Source of the DNA: Acidithiobacillus ferruginosus
Lineage (GTDB): Bacteria; Pseudomonadota; Gammaproteobacteria; Acidithiobacillales; Acidithiobacillaceae
Reading direction: 5' to 3'
DNA length: 8,849 nt
NCBI RefSeq assembly: GCF_018854495.1
Contig: NZ_JABBDR010000038.1
Location: 1 to 8,849, forward strand
The position numbers and the translations under genes were made by a program. The notes under the pieces are model-generated. The model saw only the letters and a program-made list of their open reading frames with translations, ran no database searches and was not told where the DNA came from. Numbering within the stretch: the stretch's first letter is position 1; the number at the start of each line of letters is the position of its first letter. This document shows, piece by piece, positions 1 through 5,909 of the stretch.

Positions 1-178
1 CCTTGAGCACGTTGAGGTGTTGCGAGACATTGGCCTTGGACAGCCCGGTCAGCTCGGTCAACTCCCCCGCCGTATGCTGCCGTTCTCCCAGGTAGTGGAT
101 CATCTCCAGGCGCTTGGGGTGGGCCAGCGCCGCAAAGACCTCGGCGAAGAGGGCGAAGCGCACCGTCTCCGCGCTCAT
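1..178 (-). CDS. ArsR-family transcriptional regulator, N-terminal part (gene continues off the left edge)
   Basis: The 59 visible residues form the winged-helix start of an ArsR/SmtB repressor. Helices include LAHPKRLEMIHYL near residues 18-30, and the probable recognition helix is SKANVSQHLNVL at about 47-58. ArsR proteins are cytoplasmic dimeric repressors that release DNA when a metal or thiol ligand binds. The start ATG (178-176) overlaps the dioxygenase stop in ATGA, so the two are translationally coupled and the regulator probably senses a sulfur species. BigR/SqrR-type persulfide sensors have a cysteine near residue 41; none occurs in the visible part, so it is not a standard BigR as far as can be seen. 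Some relatives are fused to a C-terminal rhodanese domain, which would lie beyond the window. The family call is firm; the ligand is inference. Confidence 0.88.
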   Translation of the reverse strand, partial: MSAETVRFALFAEVFAALAHPKRLEMIHYLGERQHTAGELTELTGLSKANVSQHLNVLK

Positions 179-915
179 GCCGCCGCCCCCAGATTGGCCG
201 CCACGATGCGCGCCATCTCCGTCGGCCGCTCCGGGATATTCGCAGTGAGTTCGCGGATAAAGGCGTCCCGGTCGGTCATGGACAGATAGGGGTCCCAGCG
301 CTTCTCGAAGCCGATGGTGGAGGACGGCTTGCCGGACAATCCCGCACCACAGACACTGCCCGCCGCATGGCCGGGAAAGATTTCCAGATCGTCGGGCAGG
401 GTGAGGAGTTTGGCGTGGATGCTGTCGAAGATCCGGCCCGCCATCTCCTCCGGTGTCCCCCCCAAATCGGGCCTGCCGACGCCGCTGACGAAGAGCGTGT
501 CGCCGGTGAGCACGAACCAGGGGTCGGCGCTGCGCCGCAGATCACTGACCAGGAGACAGATGCTGTCGGAGGTATGGCCGGGGGTATGCAGGACTTTGGT
601 GATGACATTACCCGTTTCCAGCACCTCGCCGTCCTGCAGCCCGCGGATCGGGAAATGGACCTTGCCCACATCGCTTTCGTGCAGGCAATAGGGCGCCCCC
701 ACTTGCGCCGCTAAGGCCCGGCCCCCGGACACATGATCGGCATGGACGTGAGTGTCGATCACAAAGGCGATACGCACCGCGGCCTTTTGCGCCTCCTCCA
801 CGAACCACGCCTCGTCGCCGGCCACCACGTCCACCGCCACCGCCGAACCCTTGCCGCCGCATCCATAGAAGTAGGACAAGGTCCCGTCGGCGCTACTCCG
901 TTGTTTGAAAAACAT
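175..915 (-). CDS. ETHE1/CstB/Blh-type persulfide (sulfur) dioxygenase, metallo-beta-lactamase fold
   Basis: This 246-aa cytoplasmic metallo-beta-lactamase-fold enzyme probably oxidises glutathione persulfide or a similar sulfane sulfur to sulfite with O2. The metal site is complete: H56-x-H58-x-D60-H61 in THVHADH, H114 in HTPGHT, D139 in GDTLF and H183 in FPGHAAGS. By analogy with ETHE1 the mononuclear iron would be held by H56, H114 and D139. The GVGRPDLGG stretch (145-153) and the block CGAGLSGKPSSTIGFEKRW (189-207) are typical of the bacterial Blh/CstB-like branch, often fused to rhodanese, rather than of glyoxalase II. No rhodanese domain is fused here. The ATG is preceded by GGGGGGT about 6 nt upstream. 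The stop overlaps the ArsR start by 4 nt, giving a two-gene operon. Fold and class are secure; the exact substrate is inferred. Confidence 0.9.
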   Translation of the reverse strand: MFFKQRSSADGTLSYFYGCGGKGSAVAVDVVAGDEAWFVEEAQKAAVRIAFVIDTHVHADHVSGGRALAAQVGAPYCLHESDVGKVHFPIRGLQDGEVLETGNVITKVLHTPGHTSDSICLLVSDLRRSADPWFVLTGDTLFVSGVGRPDLGGTPEEMAGRIFDSIHAKLLTLPDDLEIFPGHAAGSVCGAGLSGKPSSTIGFEKRWDPYLSMTDRDAFIRELTANIPERPTEMARIVAANLGAAA

Positions 916-936
916 AGATCACCCCCCACTAATCGT

Positions 937-988
937 TAGTTAAGAAATAACTTAACTATAAAATAATGGGACCTTCCCCGCTTGTCAA
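937..988 (-). promoter_or_regulatory. Promoter and ArsR-type operator of the dioxygenase-arsR operon
   Basis: On the minus strand TTGACA (988-983) is followed after 17 nt by TATTTT (965-960), a good sigma-70-type pair. Just downstream, around the expected start site, lies a perfect inverted repeat: TAGTTAAG (937-944) and CTTAACTA (951-958), separated by 6 nt. An AT-rich dyad at this place is what ArsR/BigR-type repressors bind. That the linked ArsR protein is the binder is inference from position. Confidence 0.6.
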
Positions 989-1220
989 CAAGATCCAATT
1001 GCCTTTCTCTCTAGGAGGGACGCATGGTCGATGCCTGCCGAGGCTAGGCTGCCCCCTCCGCAACGAGCCATAGGGCATCGCTTTCCCGGATGTCCGTGAC
1101 AAGACAGAAGCTGCACCAGATGGTCATCACCGGATGAGCAATGCGATGAGCCTTTAGCCGCTTTCAAGAAGATTCTCGCGTGCTTATCCGGTAGTCACAG
1201 ACAATCACTACCGGTACTAT

Positions 1221-1430
1221 GTTGAGCCTCTGCTTGGATGCGATCATGGCGTCAGTCCGCAGCACCTACAGGCGTACCTTGACGAGTTCAGGTTTCGTTT
1301 CAACCGCCGCTACTATCCGTTCAATGCGTTCCGCTCCCTGCTCGGCATCGCGGGTAATGTCACCGCACGCACCTATACCGAGCTCTACGCAGAAAAATCA
1401 CGGCCCACTACGTCTAGCGAGTGTCTGTAA
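1221..1430 (+). pseudogene. IS1595-family (ISXO2-like) transposase, C-terminal remnant
   Basis: Read in the frame of position 1221, the DNA encodes VEPLLGCDHGVSPQHLQAY and then DEFRFRFNRRYYPFNAF, SLLGIAGN and TYTELYA, ending in TAA at 1428-1430. This is the characteristic end of DDE transposases of the IS1595 group (GTHHGVSxxHLQxYLDEFxFRFNRR). There is no start codon, zinc ribbon or catalytic core: the same frame meets a TAG at 1155-1157, and the family pattern fades upstream of about 1221. It is a dead fragment with no function expected. I could not find terminal inverted repeats. The different-frame 86-aa open frame over the same bases is an artefact. Confidence 0.72.
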
Positions 1431-1809
1431 CAGACGGACAAGGAGAGATTCTGGACAGCACGCCGACTTTCGTTTATAGGACCCCTGCCGAGCATCCCAC
1501 TGGTTTGGGCACAGAATCCCAACTGTGGGGTTAGGGTCTGTCCATTAAGCATGTACAATGGTGGTGTGAGTGGTGTCAACCAGACGCGATGGGGATCGAG
1601 AACTCGAGGATTTTTCTGGTTTCTAATCGAGACTTAAGGAATTGGCATGCCTGACCCGTAACCCAGCCCGCTCACACTGATCTGTTCTGGAAATCTGTAG
1701 AGCACCTGGTCCTTCTGGACAGAGTAGCAGGCGTGCAAGTCTTCGGATGCATACTATACTTTAACCGTATGAAAGCGCTATATCGCTATTGCTTACGGGA
1801 GTGGTTACC
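1431..1809 (+). other. Intergenic stretch without a recognisable gene
   Basis: I see no open frame with a protein-family signature and no RNA gene here. The stretch is probably the tail of the decayed insertion sequence plus the leader of the next small gene. Near its right end, TATACT at 1755-1760 could be the -10 box for the membrane peptide; no convincing -35 box precedes it. TCGAGAACTCGA near 1598 is a short perfect dyad with no evident context. Confidence 0.45.
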
Positions 1810-1995
1810 ATGTCTAAAAAACAAGCTAGGGCTCTTGCGATTACCTTGGCAGTAGTGGCTGCTATTTTGGTTCTAAGCACCGTACCTCTATTTACTAAGG
1901 TCGCCTTATTTTTGCTGGGGTTGATTTTTGTTTTGGCGTTTGTTTTGCTTGTGTTAGCACTTATTGTTGGTATTCTAGCGTTTGGTGAGACCTGA
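1810..1995 (+). CDS. Small two-helix membrane protein, hypothetical
   Basis: A 61-aa peptide with a basic N-terminus (MSKKQAR) is followed by two hydrophobic stretches, about residues 8-24 and 28-58, joined by a short turn (STVPLFTK). It should sit in the cytoplasmic membrane as a hairpin with the lysines inside. The ATG at 1810 is preferred over the one at 1789 because GGGAG (1797-1801) lies 8 nt upstream. The codons are AT-richer than in the dioxygenase operon. I do not recognise a family and cannot give a function. It stands alone between an insertion-sequence remnant and hairpins. The start signal and clean hydrophobic pattern favour a real gene. Confidence 0.6.
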   Translation: MSKKQARALAITLAVVAAILVLSTVPLFTKVALFLLGLIFVLAFVLLVLALIVGILAFGET

Positions 1996-2007
1996 ATGTG
2001 TTCCTGG

Positions 2008-2062
2008 GAGGAGAGGTTCTCCTCTGGAAGATCCAGACTGGGCTGGCTTCAACGCCAGCCCA
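2008..2062 (+). terminator. Tandem hairpins after the membrane peptide, possible terminator
   Basis: Two perfect hairpins follow the stop by 12 nt. GAGGAGA (2008-2014) pairs with TCTCCTC (2018-2024) over a 3-nt loop. GGGCTGGC (2040-2047) pairs with GCCAGCCC (2054-2061) over TTCAAC, extended by one T-A pair. The second is strong and GC-rich, but no run of T follows directly; only a loose T-rich patch occurs from about 2077. It may be a weak intrinsic terminator or may protect the mRNA end. Confidence 0.45.
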
Positions 2063-2181
2063 ACTGGTAATGTCTAATCTGTTTAGTTTTGGTCCTTGGA
2101 TACTTGTCCACAATGCAGCCCTCTTAAATGCTTACCACAGATGACTTCGCTAACCTGATCTCGCCGCGACCCATCGCTATT

Positions 2182-2229
2182 GCGCGTCGGATTGTGGGAT
2201 GGCAGGTCAGCTCTACCATGCATACGGAC
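2182..2229 (+). pseudogene. IS3-family transposase (integrase core) micro-remnant
   Basis: Sixteen codons read ARRIVGWQVSSTMHTD, the well-known rve-core stretch of IS3-family OrfB transposases (typically DVxxRRIVGWxVSxxMxTDLxL). Sequence on both sides does not continue the match, so only about 48 bp survive. A 65-aa open frame starting at 2128 spans it and becomes His-rich downstream; I regard that as chance. This is a second, unrelated insertion-sequence scar next to the IS1595 remnant. Confidence 0.55.
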
Positions 2230-2317
2230 CACCAGCATCTCCACAATTTCCCGGTAGCCTCAGGAATCCGCCACAGTCATCCGCATGTTCCAGGCATGCA
2301 TCATTTGCACAAGCATC

Positions 2318-2980
2318 ATGCATAACTGGTTTCAAAATTTCCCTCTCCTTGCAAGGCTCGACGACGGTCCAGAAAAGAATCTGCTGATCACTGCACGACC
2401 CATAAACTGGGGATCGGGTGAAATCGTGTTTCATGCAGGTGCGCCCTGCCATCAGTATTTATTGGTGCTGGAGGGACAAATCCGGGTGCAGCAGACTTCT
2501 GCGGCGGGACGAGAGATCGTGTTGTACCGCATCGGACCCGGAGAATCCTGCATCCTGACGACGGCTTGCCTGTTCAGCCATCGTCCCTATCCGGCCATGG
2601 GCATCAGCGAATCTGCGGTTAGAGCCGTCAGCCTTTCTCAATCTGTTTTTGAGCGTCTCGTCGCGCAATCTGGCGTTTTTCGGGAGTTTGTTTTCAACGC
2701 CTACGGAAACCGTTTGACTGATTTGCTCGCACTGGTTGAGGAAGTCGTTTTTACCCGTCTGGATGTGCGGCTGGCAAAAAAACTTCTGGAGTTGGGAGGC
2801 GCAACGCCGATCATCCACATCACCCATCAGGCATTGGCCACAGAACTCGGATCAGCCCGGGAGGTAATCAGTCGTGCTCTGAAAGAGTTTGAAATACGCG
2901 GCTGGATCCAGCGTAGTACAGGACAGATCCAGATCATTCATCCTCAAGCGCTGCGTCAATTGGCGCATTCCGAATGTTGA
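2318..2980 (+). CDS. Crp/Fnr-family transcriptional regulator
   Basis: The protein is 220 aa from this start. A cyclic-nucleotide-binding-type beta barrel (about residues 30-110; GEIVFHAGAPC, LVLEGQIRV, IVLYRIGPGESC) is followed by the dimer helix and a C-terminal winged helix (about 160-205). The recognition helix is SAREVISRALKEFEIRGWI. The ligand pocket does not look like that of CRP: the loop reads GESCILTTACL, with two cysteines, a feature I associate with a Crp/Fnr branch often found beside DUF2892 proteins. It lacks the FNR iron-sulfur cysteine set. A redox- or sulfur-sensing role is inferred from those cysteines and the neighbours. An in-frame ATG at 2285 would add 11 residues; neither start has a clear ribosome site, and the shorter start fits the family N-terminus (MHNWFQNFPLL). 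It precedes the DUF2892 gene on the same strand. Confidence 0.88.
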   Translation: MHNWFQNFPLLARLDDGPEKNLLITARPINWGSGEIVFHAGAPCHQYLLVLEGQIRVQQTSAAGREIVLYRIGPGESCILTTACLFSHRPYPAMGISESAVRAVSLSQSVFERLVAQSGVFREFVFNAYGNRLTDLLALVEEVVFTRLDVRLAKKLLELGGATPIIHITHQALATELGSAREVISRALKEFEIRGWIQRSTGQIQIIHPQALRQLAHSEC

Positions 2981-2995
2981 TCCCTAATTCATTGG

Positions 2996-3036
2996 GTGAG
3001 TAAGTCACAGACAAAGCGCCATAAGCAGCCTACGAT
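2996..3036 (+). promoter_or_regulatory. Putative promoter of the DUF2892 gene with a Crp/Fnr-like half-site pair
   Basis: TACGAT (3031-3036) makes a good -10 box, and CAGACA (3008-3013) lies 17 nt upstream as a weak -35 box. Just above it, GTGA (2996-2999) and TCAC (3005-3008) form a dyad. Its centre is about 41 nt before the expected transcription start, the usual place for a class II Crp/Fnr activator. The gap is 5 nt rather than the usual 6, so the operator reading is tentative. Confidence 0.35.
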
Positions 3037-3069
3037 ACAGTTCGGATGAGCGTACAAAAGGAGTTCAAA

Positions 3070-3276
3070 ATGTCTGCATCTTCGCTGTTTAACGAAAGCA
3101 TGCCCGACCGGTTGATCCGGGTCATCGTCGGGATTGTTGTCATTGCACTGGTGTTTGTCGGACCCAAAACCCCTTGGGGGTGGTTGGGGCTTGTTCCTTT
3201 AATCACCGGTCTGGTGGGTTGGTGCCCCGCATACACGCTTTTGGGTATCAGGACTTGTCCCTTGCGGAAATCGTAA
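3070..3276 (+). CDS. DUF2892 (YgaP-like transmembrane) inner-membrane protein
   Basis: The protein is 68 aa. The N-terminal NESMPDRLIRVIVGIVVIAL and the C-terminal VGWCPAYTLLGIRTC are the marks of the DUF2892 family, the same module that forms the membrane part of the YgaP rhodanese. Two membrane segments are visible, about residues 16-32 and 38-53, with cysteines in the CPAYTLLGIRTC tail. The ATG at 3070 is chosen because AGGAG (3059-3063) precedes it by 6 nt; an in-frame ATG at 3046 has no such site. DUF2892 proteins often accompany sulfurtransferases and Crp/Fnr or ArsR regulators, in line with the regulator 90 nt upstream. No rhodanese domain is attached here. The molecular role is unknown. 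Confidence 0.85.
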   Translation: MSASSLFNESMPDRLIRVIVGIVVIALVFVGPKTPWGWLGLVPLITGLVGWCPAYTLLGIRTCPLRKS

Positions 3277-3600
3277 CGGGGCCCCTTCAGGAGGCGGAAT
3301 TTAAAGTGCGTTAAGCTCCGGCAGAGGAACCATTACCCGGCTCCATGGAAGTGGGCGCCGATGTAAGGGGCGGAAGGACTGTGCAGATAACGGAGGTGCT
3401 TGCGGCGCTGACGCCTTTCGATGCCGAATCTCCCGCACATCAGGGCGGGAAGTTTCGCGTAAGGGATTGGGATCGATATGGGTACATTGGAAAGGCGGTA
3501 CTGGGCAGCATTGTTTCGTCGTGCCGATGGGCCAGTCGGCGGCGGCACAGGCGCCTCGTTCGCCGGAACCAGGATCGCGCGTCACGAAGCGGCCACGCGG
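3277..3600 (+). other. Degenerate stretch, possible decayed coding sequence
   Basis: No intact gene is visible. From ATG 3345 one plus frame reads smoothly for about 60 codons (including EVLAALTPFDAESPAHQG and KFRVRDWDRYGYIGKAVLG) before turning arginine-rich and compositionally odd near 3530. It looks like the head of a protein joined to unrelated sequence, but I do not recognise a family. A minus-strand frame starting MCGRF recalls SRAP/YedK proteins only in those five residues and then diverges; I treat it as chance. Confidence 0.35.
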
Positions 3601-3747
3601 GACCGCGATTTCATTGTGGGCGACCTGCATGGTTGTTTAGGGCCCCTGGACAGCCCCGGCGCGCTCGAGCTGACGAAGCCGTGGGGTGTGGATTGTGATT
3701 CGAGCGCCGTGTCGCTTAATATGGATCATTGGCTGGCCAGGCGCTGA
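3601..3747 (+). pseudogene. Calcineurin-like (Ser/Thr) phosphatase N-terminal scrap
   Basis: The frame from 3601 reads DRDFIVGDLHGCLGPLD, with GDLHGC at 3619-3636. GDxHG is the first metal-binding motif of PPP-type phosphoprotein phosphatases (lambda NinI/PrpA-like), and the preceding RDFIV beta strand fits. The following residues do not resemble the family, and the GDxxDRG and GNHE motifs are absent. The frame ends in TGA at 3745-3747. It is a fragment whose 3' side has been replaced by unrelated sequence. The assignment rests on a short motif. Confidence 0.45.
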
Positions 3748-3979
3748 CAGAGCCGTTGACCATCACGAAAAACGGAGGTGATCGTTTAGTACTGGTATCC
3801 GCTGAGGAATTTTTCCGACTGAAAAGCTGGGATCGTCGGGCCATCCCTCGGCGGAACTAAGCGATGTCGAACCGGATCTGATCGCCAAGGCTGAGATGCC
3901 TGTGTGGTATGCGGTGCAGGATGCCGAGATTCAGGGTACCTCAGGTTCTCCAACCGGAGGCTATGTGCCCACCATTTGA
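3720..3979 (+). pseudogene. Phd/YefM-type (prevent-host-death) antitoxin, frameshifted and truncated
   Basis: In one frame 3741-3857 encodes ALTEPLTITKNGGDRLVLVS then AEEFFRLKSWDRRA, the core of Phd-type antitoxins (EPLTITKNGRDRLVLLSAEEYxRLKRRDRxA). A TAA at 3858-3860 ends it. In another frame, from 3854, the homology continues as ELSDVEPDLIAKAEMPVWYA to a TGA at 3977-3979, matching the usual acidic tail (ELSDEDLxxIAKAEMP). The shift therefore lies close to 3845-3857. The N-terminus is missing (TAA at 3717-3719) and no toxin follows. It cannot make a working antitoxin unless frameshifted. It is the relic of a former addiction module. Confidence 0.68.
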
Positions 3980-4063
3980 CGATCTGACCGAAAAAATGCT
4001 AGCCATAACGCTAGCTACGACCAAAAATCAACCCATCGCAAAATATTAACATATTGTTTTATT

Positions 4064-4110
4064 TGGTGCTGGCGAGAGGAATCGAACCCCCGACCCACTG
4101 ATTACAAATC
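4064..4110 (-). other. Attachment-site repeat: 3' end of tRNA-Thr(TGT), truncated
   Basis: The minus strand reads GATTTGTAATCAGTGGG, then a T-arm with GGTTCGATTCC, then CGCCAGC-A-CCA. This is a tRNA 3' half with anticodon loop TTTGTAA (anticodon TGT, threonine), the 3' side of the anticodon stem TCAGT, the T-arm, the acceptor 3' strand and an encoded CCA. The match stops within the 5' side of the anticodon stem: GA is present, but an intact stem would read ACTGA and the sequence reads TTGAGA. D-arm and 5' acceptor strand are missing, so it is not a functional tRNA. Such copies are made when an integrase recombines within a tRNA gene. Confidence 0.75.
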
Positions 4111-4148
4111 TCAAAGCCGGGCATTTATCACGTTTTATCTACCCCCAT

Positions 4149-4359
4149 GTATCTTGACGTATCAGTCACTTAGTCAGATACTACCTTTACCGATATTCAC
4201 CGATTTACCGCAATTGGGTTAGCCCACGGTTAGCCCGGCTAACCAGAATCTTAAGGCCCACAGTTTCAGACGGGCTAACCTGGAAGATGATTATTTACAA
4301 ATGGTTGACCTAAATAGTGGACCATATGACCAAAAATCAATGGGTCAAAGGAACACGCC
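4149..4359 (+). promoter_or_regulatory. Repeat-rich leader between attachment site and integrase
   Basis: Several short repeats are packed here. GTATC occurs twice 10 bp apart (near 4149 and 4159) with an inverted GATAC near 4177. ACCGAT occurs at 4189 and 4199, again 10 bp apart. GGTTAGCCC occurs at 4217 and 4228, and its inverse GGGCTAACC at 4272-4280. The second copy also forms a perfect dyad, GGTTAGCC-C-GGCTAACC (4228-4244). Helical spacing next to an attachment site suggests integrase arm sites, excisionase sites or an operator for the integrase gene. I see no secure -35/-10 pair. AAAGGAA before ATG 4360 is the ribosome site. Confidence 0.5.
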
Positions 4360-5586
4360 ATGCCTGAGAAGACGCAATTTACCAAGGCCCGCATAGCCGC
4401 GCTGGAGCCTGTCCCCGGCAAACGGATCACCGTCTACGACGAAGGGCAGAAAGGCTTGTGCATCCGCATTACCCCAGCCGGAGCCAAGACGTTCTATTGC
4501 GTCCGCAAGGTGGAGGGCAAGGTGGAGTGGGTACGCATAGGCGATGCCGACGCCGTGACCATTGAGACGGCACGGACCACCGCCGCGAAGATCATCAACG
4601 ATATTGCCGCAGGGACCAACCCCGCCGAGCAGAAGCGCATCAAGAAGGCGGAGATGACCTTTGCACAACTCTTTGCCGAGTGGGTGAAGGAGTGCAAAGC
4701 CAAGGGCAAAAAGAGCCTGGGCAACGATGAACGCAACTATCGCCTGCACCTGCAAGGCATCGCCAAGAAGAAGCTATCCGAGATCGAGCGCCAGCATATC
4801 CGCACGTTACACCGGAAGATCGGCACCGCGTCCGGTATCTACCAAGCCAATCGAGTGTTAGCCCTCACCCGCGCCGTGTTCAACTTCGGTATCAAGACGC
4901 TGGATATACCGGGACTGACCAACCCCGCAGCCGGGTTGAAGATGCACAGAGAGGAAAGCCGGGATCGTCGCCTGCACCCTGACGAAATGCCCAAGTTCTT
5001 CGAGGCGCTGGCCGATGAGGAAAACCCTGATGTGCGCGATTACGTCATGCTCTCGCTGCTGACCGGGGCGCGTCGCTCCAATGTGCAAGCGATGACTTGG
5101 GCAGAGATCAATATGGAGCGCCGAACGTGGACCATCCCCGGCTCCAAGGCGAAGGCCCACGATAATATTGTCGTACCGCTGACCACCGCCGCCATTGAAG
5201 TGCTACAGGCCCGCGCAGAAGCTAGGGGGGCGCAGGGATGGGTATTCCCCGGCGCTGGCAAGACAGGCCACCTCGTAGAGCCTAAAAAGGGCTGGCAACG
5301 GCTGTTGCAGCGGGCAGGTATCGAGGACTTGCGCTTGCATGACTTGCGCCGTTCTTTGGCATCCTTCCAGATCGACGCAGGGGTGTCTCTGGCCGTCATC
5401 GGCAAGGGGCTAGGCCACCACTCGCAGCAAACGACCGCCGTCTATGCAAGATTGGCTCAAGACCCTGTAGCAGACGCCTGGCAGAAAGGCACCGACGCCA
5501 TTCTGGTGGCCGCTGGCGTCAAGAGCACCGCCGAGATCGTGCCTTTGAAGAAATTGCCCGGCCATCGCAAAAGTGCTATATCGTGA
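4360..5586 (+). CDS. int: P4-type tyrosine integrase (DUF4102 N-terminal domain)
   Basis: This 408-aa site-specific recombinase should integrate and excise the element at the tRNA-Thr site. The N-terminal DUF4102 domain (about 1-90: YDEGQKGLCIRITPAGAKTFY, VRIGD) binds arm-type sites. A SAM-like core-binding domain (about 98-185) and the catalytic domain (about 203-375) follow. The full catalytic set is visible: R238 in TGARRSN, K263 or K265 in SKAKAHD, H327 and R330 in LHDLRRS, H353 in GLGHH and the nucleophile Y362 in VYARL. Length is normal for the family, so it should be active. AAAGGAA lies about 8 nt before the ATG. Its stop TGA shares four bases with the GTG start of the toxin gene, tying toxin translation to integrase translation. 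Confidence 0.95.
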   Translation: MPEKTQFTKARIAALEPVPGKRITVYDEGQKGLCIRITPAGAKTFYCVRKVEGKVEWVRIGDADAVTIETARTTAAKIINDIAAGTNPAEQKRIKKAEMTFAQLFAEWVKECKAKGKKSLGNDERNYRLHLQGIAKKKLSEIERQHIRTLHRKIGTASGIYQANRVLALTRAVFNFGIKTLDIPGLTNPAAGLKMHREESRDRRLHPDEMPKFFEALADEENPDVRDYVMLSLLTGARRSNVQAMTWAEINMERRTWTIPGSKAKAHDNIVVPLTTAAIEVLQARAEARGAQGWVFPGAGKTGHLVEPKKGWQRLLQRAGIEDLRLHDLRRSLASFQIDAGVSLAVIGKGLGHHSQQTTAVYARLAQDPVADAWQKGTDAILVAAGVKSTAEIVPLKKLPGHRKSAIS

Positions 5587-5909
5587 AGTGGACCGTTGAG
5601 ACGCTGGACGAAAGAGTTAAGGCGGAGATCATGGCGCTTCCAGAAGGTATTCAGGCACGAGTGATCCATATCCTTGAAATGATCGAACAGGTGGGCTTGG
5701 AGCAGGTCCACGAGCCACATATCAAGCACCTGGAGGACAAGCTCTGGGAGATACGCGCCAAGGCACCGGATGGTATCGGCAGGGCAGTCTATATCACAGC
5801 ATCGGGCAGGCGTTTAGTGATTCTGCACGCTTTCGTGAAGAAAACTCAAAAAACGCCTAAGCAGGTATTGGAGATCGCGCGGCAACGCGCCAGAGAGGTA
5901 CGGAAATGA
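5583..5909 (+). CDS. higB: RelE/HigB-type toxin (phage-derived Gp49-like family)
   Basis: The protein is 108 aa and begins with GTG inside the integrase stop (GTGA). The family signature runs from about residue 50 to 97: LEDKLWEIRAK, DGIGRAVYITASGRRLVIL, then HAFVKKTQKTPKQ. HigB-type toxins of the RelE superfamily are ribosome-dependent mRNA endonucleases; here K/R/H-rich residues in the core (R58, R67, H82, K86, K87) are candidates for RNA contact or catalysis. The antitoxin gene overlaps the end by ATGA, the toxin-first order typical of higBA. No own promoter is evident, so it is probably read through from the integrase. The gene looks intact. Family assignment is strong; activity is inferred. 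Confidence 0.9.
   Translation: MKWTVETLDERVKAEIMALPEGIQARVIHILEMIEQVGLEQVHEPHIKHLEDKLWEIRAKAPDGIGRAVYITASGRRLVILHAFVKKTQKTPKQVLEIARQRAREVRK

Noticed and set aside
985..1167. 60-aa minus-strand frame upstream of the dioxygenase promoter
   Set aside because: There is no ribosome site or family signature, and its end runs into the promoter of the dioxygenase operon.
2128..2325. 65-aa open frame with a His-rich end (HTDHQHLH, HSHPHVPGMHHLHKHHA)
   Set aside because: It overlaps the IS3-type remnant and the start of the Crp/Fnr gene, has no ribosome site, and its first half is transposase debris. The histidines come from CAT/CAC-rich DNA read in a chance frame.
3333..3548. Minus-strand frame starting MCGRF, like SRAP/YedK proteins
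   Set aside because: Only the first five residues resemble the family; the rest is arginine-rich and has no SRAP motif, and there is no ribosome site.
4064..4110. Functional tRNA gene
   Set aside because: The D-arm, the 5' acceptor strand and most of the 5' anticodon stem are missing, so it cannot fold as a tRNA.
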